Shown here piece after piece: positions 11,571-22,960 of a stretch of DNA of 64,000 nt; within the stretch, counting starts at the first letter, position 1; each line of letters begins with the position of its first letter. Both the position numbers and the translations under genes were made by a program. This DNA comes from Pictodentalium vernedei (lineage: Eukaryota > Mollusca > Scaphopoda > Dentaliida > Dentaliidae). Location: NCBI GenBank assembly GCA_031216915.1, contig CM062294.1, positions 391,831,217 through 391,895,216 of the forward strand. The letters run 5' to 3'. The notes below the pieces were generated by a model. That model was not told where the DNA came from. It did not search any database and saw nothing but the letters and a program-made list of their open reading frames with translations.

Positions 11571-11728
11571 GTGGTATGTAAAAGTCAATGTCAATTATAA
11601 AGTAAAAGATTGAATAAAAATAAAAAAATAAGCACAATAGACATGTCAAAGACAAGAATGATTAGAACAACAATGAATAATGAGATAAGTAAATAACATG
11701 TAAATCAACCTGAGATTAAAAGAATGAA

Positions 11729-13167
11729 AGTGTCAATGACACTGTAGCTCAACTTGTCAAGACAAAGACATGTACATGTATAGTATGTGACACAGCAATG
11801 ACAAACATCTAGGTAATGACCTGATAACAAAGGTACATATAAAGTATTGTAACGGTCTGTACATAAATACTGACCATTGCCTGTAACAAATGTATAGGTA
11901 AAGTATTGTAAAGGTGGGTGACAGTCAGATGCTAAACTAGAAACCGAGCCGTATTGGGATTTGCACTCACAGTGCTGAAAGAAACACTAAATAAATCAAA
12001 GTTAGCCTAATTTTCATAATTTACGCACAAGAAAAAAACCCATATTATATGTAATATATCCCATGGTACTAAACATTGAATTTCCGACCAGACCCCAAAA
12101 CAATCGTTCTCGTCTCACAGTGATAACAAAGGTACCCATGATGTTTCGTAAAGATCGGTTCATAAATATGGCCTCTAGCCCGAGCCGTATAGGGATTTGC
12201 ACTTACAGTGCTGAAAGTAGCACTCTAAATAAATCAAAGTTAGTCTAATTTGCATAATATAAGCACGAGAAAAAAACCCATATGATATGTAATGTATCTC
12301 ATGGTACTAAACATTCATACGGAAAATTATTCAAATCAGAGCTTTCATATGGAAGTTCTGTACAAAAAAAAAATTTCTGCATTGTCGGTACAAAATGGCT
12401 GCTGGCAGCCATCTGGAATTTTGGACTGCACCCAAAAACACTCGTTCTCATCCCACGGTCATAACAAAGGTACCCAAGAAGTTTCGTAAAGATTGGTTCA
12501 TAAATACGGCCTCTAGCCCGAGTCATAGCAGCTTGGCACTTACAGCTCTGAAAGTAACACTAAATAAATCAAAGACAGTCTAATTTGCATAATTTACGCA
12601 CGAGAAAAAAACCCGTATTATATGTGATGTGTCCCATGGTACTAAACATTTATACAAAACTTTATTCAAATCAGAACTTTCATACAGAAGTTCTGTACAA
12701 AAAACTGATTTTTGCATCATCGGTACAAAATGGCCGCTGGCAGCCATCTTGAATTTCGGACCACACCTAAAAACACTCGTTCCCGTCCCAGGGTCAAAAC
12801 AAAGGTACACAAGAAGTTTCGTAAAAAAAACCCCCGTATTATATGTGATGTATCCCATGGTACTAAACATTTATACAAAACTTTATTCAAATCAGAACTT
12901 TCATACAGAAGTTCTGTACAAAAAACTGATTTTTGCATCATCGGTACAAAATGGCCGCTGGCAGCCATCTTGAATTTCGGACCACACCTAAAAACACTTG
13001 TTCCCGTCCCAGGGTCATAACAAAGGTACACAAGAAGTTTCGTAAAGATCGGTTCATAAATACGACCTCTAGCCCGAGCCATAGCCAATTGTTGACGTAC
13101 GGACAGACGGACGGACGGACGACGGGCCATGACAATAGCTCAAATTTGACTTCATCAAAGTTGAGCT
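11729..13167 (+). repeat. Tandem-core element R3 (head hairpin agtgtcaatgacact)
   Basis: The head palindrome agtgtcaatgacact is at 11729-11743. The core repeats carry 'cccatggtactaaacatt' (near 12060, 12298, 12632, 12854), 'acaaaatggc' and 'gataacaaaggtaccca'; spacing varies from about 220 to 335 bp because some monomers have internal deletions. A tract of GACGGACGGACGGACGACGG precedes the tail stem-loop at 13137-13167 (agctcaaatttgact / caaagttgagct). The two core copies around 12630-13020 are nearly identical over more than 150 bp, indicating recent expansion. The same family occurs at 22961-23959 and 28601-33622. Non-coding. Confidence 0.75.
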
Positions 13168-13174
13168 AATAAAA

Positions 13175-15907
13175 ACAATTCTAAAATTTTGTAAATAGGT
13201 TGATTACTTTCAGAAATGATACAATTTTGTGTGGGCTAGTATTATAAAACAGATGTCTAAGGGATCCAACTGTGAAGTACTGCCCTCTCACAAGATTAAA
13301 ATCAGCACAATGTAAAAGAATGTGTTCCACCGACAACACAACACCTGCTGGCAGGGAATACACTCTGGTCGCACAGTACCCTCCAACAAAAAGGAATGTG
13401 TCAGTCTTGAATGCCCAATATGACATCGCGTCAAAACTGCAAGATCCTTTCTACAAAAGTTACCAGACGGGTAGTGATCATTAAGGGTTTGTCGGAAGCG
13501 AAGGTGCTTATTAATTGTTGCCCCATCCCATTCCGGCTGCCACACAGATTTGATGTAATTATTGATATGTGGTTTAAAATCACTGAATGAAATGTCAAAA
13601 TCAGTGAGAGGCTTTGTTAAAGCCTATTTTTCTGCACTGTCTGCTCTGGAGTTAACAGCGATACCTATATTGTTTGTTTGTTGGTGGTTAACGTCACATA
13701 TTTATGCACCATGGCTAATCGTGACACAACATGGAGATGAAGTCAAGTTTAGTCAATCATTGATCTACATGATGCCCATTTTAGAGGACTTTCACCCCAA
13801 GCATTGGTGACTGGGTCCTATTTTACTAGTAAAGTGGAACTGGTTTACCACAGTAAACAAGTGCTGCTTACTTCCCGGGGTTCCCACAGGGAGATACCTA
13901 CATGTCCAGGTAACTAGCAAAACACGATATCATATTGGTCAGACATGAGAGTTAACTTCTCACGAAGTTCCAAAATGAGAGGGTTCTTCAACATGGGGTT
14001 GAGTGAAGCAAGTAAAGAGGAAAGAGAGTCAGAAAAAATAACCGACTTCTTTTCCTGTACATTCTCGATGTGTTCAAGCGTGAGTTGTATAGCTTTAACT
14101 TCAGCTGTAAAAATAGAACTGTGATTCTGTATTCTGATTGAGGTGATATGATCACCAGTAACAGCAGCTGATGATACTTTGTCACCATCTTTAGATCCAT
14201 CTGTATAGATCCTTGTATATGTACTATGCTTGGGCTTTATTTCGGCATATTTTTGTTTGAACTGCAAGGAATTGGTATCAGATTTTTTGGTAGAAGCAAG
14301 GTCCAAAATAACTGTAGGTTTTTTAAGATGCCAAGGAGGAATATGAGTTTTACGATTTTCTTTTATTGTTTGTGGTTCAATTTTGGTTGACTCCATGTGG
14401 GGTTTAATTCTAATTCCCAATGGAAGAATATGTTTCTGGTGGCGGTTAAAGAAATCAACATTTTGAGGGTCTGAAACACAATTATAAGCAGGATTTGAAA
14501 GATTGGCCAAAAGTTTAGATACATATTGAAGAGACAATTTAATTCTGCGCTTCTCAAGAGAAGGCTCCTCCGCTTCAACAAGCATCAAGTCTATTAGGGA
14601 TGTTCGAAAAGCCCCTAGACTAATTCTAATACCGCTATTATGAATTGCATCAAGTGGTTTTAGGTATGACTTCCTTGCAGAACCATAAACTATACAGCCG
14701 TAATCTAATTTTGATCGAAAAGTGATCTTTTCAGATGGCGCAAAGTTTTTTGGGCAGCACCCCAATCAGTGCTAACAACAACCTTCAGTAGGTTCAATGC
14801 CCTCTTACATTTAACTTTTAGTTGTTTTATGTGGAAAGTGAAATTCAGTTTGTTGTCAACCAACAAACCAAAGAATTTCACTTCCTTAACAACTTTAATA
14901 GGACTACCATCGATTTTCAACTCCGGATCGAGATGATGTTTTGAAGTTTGCAAAAATGAACACAATTCGTTTTTGTCTTTGAAACCATTTCCGATAGCCC
15001 ATTTTTGAATCCTATTTAAACACAGCTGAAGTTTGCATTGTATAGCATTCATGTTTTTGCTGCTATAGCAAATCAAAAAGTCATCGACATATAATGACGA
15101 AACTATCATATTCTCAATTGCGTAGATGATACTATTAATCTTAATTGAAAAGAGGGTAACGGATAAAATACTATCCTGAGGACCCCCAAATTCCTGCTCG
15201 TGAAGATCAGATAATGTTGACCCAACACAAACCTGAAATTGGCGGTCCTTTAAAAAGTTTTCAATAAAAAGAGGCATATGCCCTCTCAACCCCATGTTAA
15301 AAAGATCTTTTAAAATCCCATACGTCCACGTTGTGTCATATGCCTTTTCCAGGTCAAAGAAGATGGGGACCACATTCTTTTCTGGCGAAGGTATTTCTTA
15401 TAAACTTTTCAAGTCCAACCAAATGATCCACAGTACTTCTCTGGTTTCTGAAACCACAAAGAACATTCGCAAGTAGATTGTTCGATTCCAGAAACGCGAC
15501 TAGGCGATCATTGATCATCCTTTCCATGGTTTTACACAGACAACTTGTTAAAGCGATAGGCCTATAAATACTTGGGTTGCTGTGATCTTTATCAGGGTTT
15601 GGAATGGGAATTACTGTAACTTTATGCCAAGAAGGTGGAAACTGGCCAGTCACCCATATGTCATTGAAAACTGACAGCAAAAGTTCAAGTGATGATTGTG
15701 GCAGATGCTTTAAAATTTTATGTATTTCATCGGGTCCGATGGCAGTATCCTTTGCTATATGCAAAGAGTTATTTAACTCTTCCATAGAGAAAGGTTCATT
15801 ATAATCTTCTAAATTGTTGGAGGTAAATTTGAGCTTTTGTTTTTCTTGTTGTTTTTTAATTTTGAGAAATTCTGGATTAGAGTTTTCAGACGACGAATGT
15901 TTCGAAA
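13175..15907 (-). mobile_element. I-superfamily LINE, 5'-truncated and decayed (RT, RNase H, C-terminal zinc motif)
   Basis: Reading on the minus strand from 15907, the order is: reverse transcriptase (YRPIALTSCLCKTMERMI, FFDLEKAYDTTW, SLYVDDFLICY with the YVDD catalytic motif), RNase H (YTRIYTDGSKDG, SSIFTAEVKAIQLTLEHI, IFSDSLSSLLASL, then LPGHVGI) and a C-terminal ECIPCQQ...SVEHILLHC zinc-type motif ending near 13181. RT plus RNase H plus this C-terminus is the layout of I-clade non-LTR elements. Lesions: frame changes near 15360 and 14735, a damaged motif B (GGPQDSILS where PQGSILS is usual), a stop in RNase H at 13914-13916, and a SINE insertion at 13668-13892. The endonuclease region is absent; the copy ends where DIRS-B begins. 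Confidence 0.85.
13668..13892 (-). repeat. SINE insertion inside the I-type LINE
   Basis: 225 bp between two copies of GATACCTA (13660-13667 and 13893-13900), a target-site duplication within the LINE RNase H coding sequence. Removing the insert rejoins the LINE frame from PGHVGI into NSRADSAEK. The plus-strand left end 'gtcacatatttatgcac' plus 'atggctaatcgtgac' matches the tail region of the SINE at 24281-24640, but the rest of the body differs, so it is a related subfamily. Confidence 0.7.
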
Positions 15908-16241
15908 GTTAAAAAATTGATAGTAATTTATATATTTTTTATACTTACCAATGACCCAGACTTAGCTGGTGCTAACTCTTAAATATTTAGGGCCAAACAC
16001 AAATTTTATCCCCCAATCCCCCAAATTTGCATCAAAAACCGAAAATTACATGTCCTATATGGTCCTCCATACTTTTACTCCACTGCGCATGCGCAGTGTC
16101 AAGGAGGTCTCGAAATTGCCGCCAAGTCATTCTTACAACCAGAGCCTGGTAGGCGTTATTACTCAGCAGGGAGGTATGAGTTCCCAACTCATGGGAGGGC
16201 CATCCCCGACTGGGTCATTGGTAAGTATAAAAAATATATAA
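15908..16241 (-). repeat. 3' end of DIRS-B: right terminal repeat and half of the internal complementary region
   Basis: Matches 6790-7130 of DIRS-A in inverted orientation: the 3'-specific block (ggccctcccatgagttggg, cctccctgctgag) and then the long terminal repeat with 'gggccaaacacaaatttt'. A perfect TGCGCATGCGCA lies at 16084-16095. It would look like a free-standing 330 bp MITE were it not for continuity with the rest of DIRS-B across the inserted element. Confidence 0.75.
16084..16095. promoter_or_regulatory. NRF-1-type palindrome in DIRS-B right terminal repeat
   Basis: TGCGCATGCGCA is a perfect match to the NRF-1 (nuclear respiratory factor 1 / erect wing) binding consensus. The same palindrome is intact in the left terminal repeat at 22795-22806 and has one mismatch in DIRS-A and in the copy at the window end. 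Function as a promoter element is inferred from its position. Confidence 0.5.
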
Positions 16242-17381
16242 GGCCATACAAAGTTGATTGTCTGTTTCTCAGGCCATTTTTTCCAAAAAAGCATGCAGGC
16301 GGGCAGTTTTTTTTTTTTCTTTTTATTTTCTCCCCGAGGTTGTTTGTGGTAATTTGACCCCCATCCAAACGCCTGGTGGACCACGCAAAATTTCGCAAAT
16401 ATATTGGTTATTCACCACAGGGGTGTTGGGTCGTAAATGAAGTGGGGTTTGAATGTTTGTTTTTTCAGTGAAACGTGAAAATTATAACACAAGACGAAAG
16501 TCACGAAACGCCTCGTGGGTGAAACGTCTCGGGCTGAAACGTCTCTTGGACAAATCAAATGTCGAGGTGCCAACTTTCAGAGATTTATTTTACAAAAAAA
16601 AAAATCCTTTCACAACCTGCCTAATAAAATCGTGAGAGCAATTTTTCCCCATTATATTCAAAATTATCACAACCCATTTGAACGGGCAGTTCATCCATAA
16701 ATCATATTTTTTTTAAATCTGAAAATGAAATACAAAACAAATGTTTGCGTGTTTTTATTAACCAATTCGACCGCACATACCTGCCTATATGCAATTTATT
16801 TTCAACTATGACTGTTACTTTTATATCAAGCAACGGTTACTATTAGTTATCCAATTATCCTGCATCTCAAATGCATTTATTTTAATTAACTGGGAAACTC
16901 GTAACGGTTTCAAATAACAGTACACAAATTCCCAATAACGGCCATTTACAATACAAATGTTACTAAAAATAAATGCCAGGAGACTGTGTTCCATTCAACA
17001 TAGCACCTGACTTTGCAGACTTTCTGAGGTTTGGTGCGAATCAAACGTGGTGCGAATCGACCATTCCCCTTTGTGACTGTTTGTTGTCAGACTGAAAGAC
17101 ACCTTCCTTCTTGCTGTCATTATGACTTACCTTTTACAGAATAAAACACTTTCTGTCGTGAATATTGCTAAAACCCACCCACTTTATTAAGGTATGATGT
17201 AGAAAAAGCTTGAAGTGTGTTAATTTAAAATTTGCGAACGCATCGATATCGATTTACCGAAATGAGCACAATATCTCAAATTTTTTGGGAAGATTTTTTT
17301 GGTGTCATAAAAAGGTTGCATGCGCATCAAAAATGACCATGCGCTCGGGCCTGAGAAACAGAGGTTCTTTTTTTTATAGCC
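16242..17381. mobile_element. PIF/Harbinger-like non-autonomous DNA transposon
   Basis: Starts ggccatac and ends tatagcc. The inner terminal inverted repeat shares ctgtttctcaggcc at both ends (16242-16272 and about 17348-17381). It is flanked by the 3 bp duplication TAA (16239-16241 and 17382-17384), and the uninterrupted sequence in DIRS-A (atatataaattactataa) confirms the insertion point. A TAA/TTA duplication with GGC-initiated termini is typical of Harbinger elements. No transposase frame is visible in the 1.14 kb. Confidence 0.7.
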
Positions 17382-18041
17382 TAAATTACTATAATTTTTT
17401 TAACATTTTTATACTGTACCAATGACCCTGACTTAGCTGAATAGTAAAAAGGTTGGAGGGCCTAGGACATAAAGGAAAATCCAATAGGCTCAACTACATA
17501 TAACCGAATTATCCCCTCGAGGAGAAAATGAGAAATAGGCTTTACATGTATCTTTCTTATTTGCATCAAAAAGAAAGACACAACACCATTCTGTAATTGA
17601 GCACAATAACATCAATGATCTCTAGTAACATCCAGTATAACACGTTACGCTAATTATTTTTAAAGGAAAGCCAATAAATAAAGTCCAGAAAAATGAGACT
17701 CTTTATACTCATTAACAGGGTCCGAAGATTGTATATTAACGCCCGTGTGAAACGTGACATATACAAATGTTTCACACCGAGCTACACTTAAAAATATTAC
17801 ATGAATGAGTAAACATTAGCTTTACACTTTAAAACCACCCCGGTGCCGACTCAGAATTACTGACCTCCAGAGACTCCAGAGGAGGTATTCCCTTGCTTAA
17901 CACTTTAAAGCAGGTGATCTAAGGGACCCCCCCCCCCCCCACCCTTCCCCTTGCCCTGGGTCAAATAACCCAGAGCGAAGAGGGCAGCAGGACAGAGTCA
18001 CTGCCGGAACAGAAAGCCTGCATAACCATAGTTGCAACTGT

Positions 18042-18140
18042 TTAGTGGATGGCATACTGAGCAACAGATAACGGACCTAAACAATGCAGATCTCCAGAAA
18101 TGGACTTAATATTTCTTAAGATAAAAAATTCGTGAAAGTG
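18042..18140 (-). pseudogene. C-terminal remnant of DIRS-B tyrosine recombinase
   Basis: The last about 30 codons only: FHEFFILRNIKSISGD then LHCLGPLSVAQYAIH, matching the C-terminus of the DIRS-A recombinase (FYLRNIESISGDLHCLGPL). The catalytic tyrosine position reads FFIL instead of FYL, and the upstream catalytic residues are deleted. It is joined by the internal deletion to the RNase H region. Confidence 0.8.
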
Positions 18141-18149
18141 GAAAGCTGA

Positions 18150-19545
18150 GATCAATATGCAGCCTTCATTATTGTCATATTGTCGGATAGAATTTGCATG
18201 TGTGCATTCTGAGAAACGTCCATCCAATGACGTAGCGCAAGTCAAATTGACATCATTTCTTTGATGTTTATGTGCTTGATTAGGAACTGCGGATCCCAAA
18301 GACCCTGGCACTTCAAATCTGTTGGGCTCAATGTTGCGCCCCAACCTATTGACTGGCATCTGTCATAACTGTAAAACTCGGATCCGGCAATTGCTGTGGA
18401 ACTCCCTGAGTTAACCACTGAATGTCTGCCGAAGTCTGAATCTCCTGTTTCACTTGATTTGAAAAAAGGATTTCTGTATCGAGCGAATGAATCTTCACCC
18501 TCCAATTCTGAGTCAGAAAGATTTGGAGAGGACGAGTGCGTAGCTGCCCCATTGGAATGAGATCTGCGGCAGCTCCACACGGACCTATCAGTCACATGAA
18601 TTCTGTCACTTTAACCCTGTCTGAGTGAAGACAATAGCGAGCGTAACAACTGACTAACTTCGCTCTGGTTAACGGCAGATGAACGAGATTGTTGTGCATC
18701 TCGAAGCTCATCCTCAGGTGGGTGAACGACTTGGACGGCACCAGATCCGACTTCCCTTCGTTTACTATGAAACCGAGACTTCGGAGCAAAAGAGGCAGAT
18801 TCTGTACATCGTTCTGAAGCGTTAATTCATTGCCGTACCTCTGAAGAATATCGTCCAGGTAGGCCGATGTTACCGCAGACAAATGAGCTCGGAAATGAGT
18901 CAATACCGAGTTCATTATTCGAGTGAAAGCCCAGGGCGCTAGATTCAGACCGAAGCACATCGCTCAGAAATGATATACGACTCCTAGGACGGTGAAGCGA
19001 AGATACTTTCTGAATGCCGGATGTACCATGACGTGAAAGTACGCATCTTTGAGATCTATGCGCGCAGCATAGTCGTTCACTCGAATGCTCGCTCTGACCA
19101 ATCGAATGGTCTCCATATAAAATTTTGGAGCCACGATCAGCTTGTTTATCCAGCTCAGATCTATGACTGGGCGAAACAAGCCATCTGGTTTTGGAACCAG
19201 AAACAGATAGCTGTAGAAACCTGGAGATTCCTGGTTTTCTACGACCTCTATCACGTTCTTCTCCGGAAGAGATTGGACTTCTGATAGAAGCGAATCTGTC
19301 TTCTGAGGATTTGACGGAAGCAGAGTCCATCGTGGACTTCGAGTTAACTGGGGTTTTCTTTTGAAGGACAATTTTAGCCCTTCTGAAATCACACCTCGAA
19401 CCCAAGGGTCGTCCGTAATTGACAACCAATTGGTTAAGAAACTCGACAGCCTTCTGCCCACTGGAACATGATAGAGGTTTATACCATCACCTCCTGGATC
19501 TGCGAGGCTTGCAGGAGGAGAAACCACGTCCTCCACGACCCGCAC
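18150..19545 (-). pseudogene. Reverse transcriptase and partial RNase H of DIRS-B
   Basis: RT motifs in order: PGFYSYLFLVPKPDGLFRPV, IDLSWINKLIVAPKFYMET, ARIDLKDAYFHVMVHPA (motif A), FGLNLAPWAFTRIM (motif B), TSAYLDDILQRYGN (motif C, YLDD) and GFIVNEGKSDLVPS. The same frame is interrupted by stops at 18961-18963, near 18589 (TGA where the relative has Arg, consistent with a decayed CGA codon) and near 18343. RNase H is recognisable as TDASQ and INIKEMM before the deletion joint. This is the element's replicative polymerase; this copy cannot make it in full. Confidence 0.85.
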
Positions 19546-21600
19546 CTCGCCCCGTCGACATAGGGGCGTCTGACCGGTTGTCTCGGCCAGTATTACGACC
19601 CCTACCTGAGTCGCTACCCTGACGGTCTCTGGAGTAAGACCTAGAGGTCTTTTTAGAACCTCTATAGGAACTTCCCTTGAATGTACTCACCCCAGAAGTG
19701 CCTGTCTTACTCTTCTCCATTGAATCTGACTTTTTAGAAGCGGATTTAAACAGCAGAGAGTCTGAAGCTTTTTTAGTAATCTGATCATAGATTATGGAAA
19801 GTTTGCCGTCGAAGATAAGGTCTCCGGAGACCGGAGCGACTCGAAGAGTTTTTCACTTTACGATCCACTCTAGTGGATGCAGCCAGGGAAGCATCACATC
19901 TAACTCCAGATTTGCCACTGAAAGGGCGGAGTTATATGTAGAGTATGCTATGGCCCTCGAAAGAACTCTTAAAGAAGTTTGTACATCCTGGAATTCTTTT
20001 CCTTCGAGACGTAATGATAACGCTCTGGTAAGGTTATCTGTGTACGATAATGCGTCTAAGCTGATCCTGTTAGACGAGATTGTCGTTTCCAACGTACTTG
20101 ATGGAACAGACATAGACGAGACAATTCTAGGTCTTCAGCCTGGTCGTCCAGACGCAGAGGAACTCTCGGAACGCCCTGTCCTGCCGTTTCAAATCTATTT
20201 CTTGAATTGATGAAAGGCAGCTGTGAACCTCAAGGTGATAAGAAAACGGATTTGCTAGTCTTAGAGGCTAGTTTGAATATATCGTTGTTCAAAAGTTCAA
20301 ATGTCCGTGTGACATTTCTGGACAGAGACAGAAACTCAGGCGCCATGACCCCAATCCGAAATCTGTGCCCAGTGACGCTATCAATCTCTTATCCGGCAAG
20401 GCAGCATTTTGGTCCGGAGGAACGTCAGGAAGATATTGCCGGATGAAATCTATGGCTACCTTATGTTGTTCAGAAAGGGAAAATTCCAGCTCTGCTGAAT
20501 CCCTATCACCATCCGGCTGGACCACTTGGTAATCTCGGTCGTCCCTTTCTGACTCTGCAGAGGAGCGAACCGACCAGCTTCTTCAGACAATTCCTGATCC
20601 GAAAAAGTTTCTGACGGCTGCTGGGATGCTGCTATGAGTTGAGCTATCTGCGATAGCACGTCCGTCATAGAGGCCTGTGGAGCCACGGTCTTATGTGACT
20701 TAGCTGCTGGAAGCTCCTGGGACGTTGAATCCTGCATACTTCTCTTATGCGAACGTCCCGACTGTAAAGGCCTCATATCCCTGGCTACTGGATGGAATGA
20801 CCTGGTCGCATGGAATCCCTGGTCAACGAAGCTGGCTGGATATCAGCGGTCACGTAGCCAAGGTGCGGTCGTGTGTGCTGCCGTGAGGATGAGGAAGCCG
20901 ATAGATTAGTCGCACCGGACTGTTTATGCAACGGAGCGTCCCAAGCAGGTGGAGTGGACATATGCTCTAACTGACAAATGTTACGTACAACATTTGGGCC
21001 CAGATGTTGATGTAAGAGAGAGGGACTCTCTCGCTCATGGTCCGGGTAGACCTGGATGAGCTAGCTACTGGCCTGACAGGCTTCCTCCGTACTATCCTCC
21101 GATCCATCGTCGCTGGGTATGCACGTACTATGTTTATAGTGCTCGCATCACCCGATCTCCTTTCCTGGACCGCAACGGATGAACCAGGCATCACAACCAT
21201 TTTGTGAATGATAGCTTCACCGGGCGAGCTAGCAGGCGACAACGCCGTCGATCCTACTTGGAACCTCTTAGGCAATTGTTGTATTTCCTTGAGCACTTTG
21301 GCTGCTAGCTCTTCGTTAGACTGCGACGATGGAGGCACACTTCTTGAAGACATCACGGAAACATCTCCCTGTTCTTGTTCCTTTGAAAACGAGACTGAAA
21401 AACTAGAGTGATCTTGCGGAGAGAGGCCCGGCATGGACCTCTCACCGCTAACAATATACCGTGACACATGTCTTCAACATTTGTCATCCCAATAGGCACA
21501 CACAGAACAAGAATTAGTGCGAGTACACTGACTACATGAAACACAATGAACATGAGAATCAGAGGAAGACTTCCTCGAATTACAATTTGAACTAGAGGTA
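19487..21600 (-). pseudogene. gag-like ORF of DIRS-B (fragmented)
   Basis: In transcription order: a Cys motif CVSCSQCTRTNSCSVC near 21480-21550; a low-complexity Ser-rich part with LAAKVLKEIQQLPKRFQVG (about 21300); a segment MTDVLSQIAQLIAASQ (about 20660); a conserved helical block LRVLSRAIAYSTYNSALSVA NLELDV (about 19900-20000) that parallels VLSKALMHLTHTHACNTANL in DIRS-2; and an Arg/Gly-rich tail (GRGRNTGRDNRSDAPMSTG, GRGAGRGGRGF, near 19520-19600) expected to bind nucleic acid. The frame changes several times. Role by analogy: a nucleocapsid-like protein packaging the RNA. Confidence 0.65.
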
Positions 21601-21869
21601 CTGTGAGCAAGCTCACAAAGTGATACCCCCGCGCCTGAAATGTATGTTAGATTATCGCCCCTTGGAAATGTCAGAACGGAATCATATTGCTTCATGCACA
21701 TCTTAATATGGAGTTCTTCCACTGTGTAAAGTTTCATGAAAATTCTTCAAACGGTTTAGGAGGAGTTGCACTTATAAGGATGGACAGTCGGACAGACAGA
21801 CAGATGGATGGACGGACGGACAGGGTGATTCCTATATACCCCCCAAACTTTGTTTGCGGGGGGTATAAC
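21600..21869 (+). repeat. Small tandem-core element R4 inserted in DIRS-B
   Basis: Left palindrome tgtgagcaagctcaca near 21601-21616, a single core containing 'aaagtttcatgaaaattctt', a tract of GGACAGACAGACAGATGG and GGACGGACGGACAGG, then the tail stem-loop tatacccccc / ggggggtata (about 21835-21868). It interrupts the DIRS-B leader/gag junction. Left boundary approximate. Confidence 0.55.
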
Positions 21870-22699
21870 AATATTCTTTCATCATGAAAGAATATAAACA
21901 GTCATAGTACTCGCACTAGCCCTTGAAAACAAAGATACATGATATAATATAATCCATTATTATAACATTCCGAAAAAATAATTCAAAAGAAAAAATTTTT
22001 CGAAAAATTTCAGGAAAGCCCAAGTTCCAAATGGATCCCCAAAAAGCCTAAGTGCTGACAAAAATTTTAAAACATATTTAAAAATTAATGTAACACTTAC
22101 GGATAATATTTATGTATCTGGCTTATGAGCAAAACAAAACAGAAGAAAAGTAATCACTATCAGAAGTAAGCATTGTCAACGTAAACAAAAGTGTATAACA
22201 ACCGGAAACAAGACTCCAGACAGAGCAAACATGGCCCAAAATCAGTTACCAATTTAAACACTATCCGATGTAAAACAGAGATTTCCAGAGAAGAAACTGC
22301 AGTACATCGGATGGTAGATGCATGACCAAAATGCCTAACCACCCTAGGGTGAGGACGTAACCATGGGAAAAAACAGAATAAACATTTTGTTACCAAACCA
22401 AAACTCCCAAGAAATTTTAGTAAAAAAATTACAAAAATAATACCAAAAACATGGGAGAATAGCAAGGGGGGAATCAAGGAAAGGGAGAGAGGAAACACTG
22501 AACAAACAATGGTAATTTCATAGCAAGAATGACAACATCAGGCCCATGCCCCGAAATTAGGGAACATGAAATAATTTTGTAAAAAAATTATAAGTTACAG
22601 CCCTGAACACATCCTGCCACTGTTTCTTCCTCTCATCCTTTTATTTCATCCTTAGATCCACCATTTCTTTCATGATTATGTGTCTGGCATCATTTTAAC

Positions 22700-22960
22700 T
22701 GAGATTTACAAGCACAAATATCAGTGAGATTTTTCTGATTTTAGGGCCAAACAAAGAATGAGAATTGGCGCCAATTTCGGGACTTCCTTGACACTGCGCA
22801 TGCGCAGTGGATTGAAGTATGGAGGACCACACAGGACATTGAAATTTTGGATTTTGATGCAAATTTGGGGGATTGGGGGGGGGGGCAAAATTTGTGTTTG
22901 GACCTAGAATTTTAGAAGTTAGCACCAGCTACGTCTGGGTCATTGGTACAGTATACAAAT
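22700..22960 (-). repeat. Left long terminal repeat of DIRS-B
   Basis: Inverted relative to 15908-16100. Contains a perfect TGCGCATGCGCA at 22795-22806 and a C-run equivalent (g-run near 22868-22884). On the minus strand it reads ...tgtaccaatgacccag|ac inward, an acceptor-like sequence. Confidence 0.75.
22795..22806. promoter_or_regulatory. NRF-1-type palindrome in DIRS-B left terminal repeat
   Basis: TGCGCATGCGCA, perfect, located about 155 bp inside the 5' terminus, a plausible place for a retroelement promoter. Transcription-factor use is inferred from consensus only. Confidence 0.5.

Larger units (their letters stand above)
15908..22960 (-). mobile_element. DIRS family-1 retrotransposon, copy B (YR deleted; interrupted twice)
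   Basis: The 5' terminus is at 22960 (complement reads atttgtatactgtaccaatg). The 3' terminus is at 15908 (plus strand gttaaaaaattgatagt). On the minus strand the order is: left terminal repeat, about 850 bp leader, gag, RT, part of RNase H, the last about 30 codons of the recombinase, 3' region, internal complementary region, right terminal repeat. The internal complementary region is split by a 1.14 kb Harbinger-like insertion (16242-17381), and the gag start is invaded by a small tandem-core element (about 21600-21869). Most of the recombinase is missing through an internal deletion near 18140-18150. The flanks differ in kind: a LINE on the left, a tandem-core element on the right. Confidence 0.85.

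Noticed and set aside
12629-13130. Overlapping 100-137 residue frames on both strands with similar peptides.
   Set aside because: They lie in the R3 tandem core and recur wherever that core occurs (22912-23146, 32414-32821, 33276-33680), with frame changes between monomers.
15908-16241. Free-standing 330 bp MITE with 50 bp terminal inverted repeats (also 6770-7130 and 53321-53736).
   Set aside because: The segments are the 3' ends of DIRS elements: one 'terminal repeat' is the right terminus and the other is the right half of the internal complementary region.
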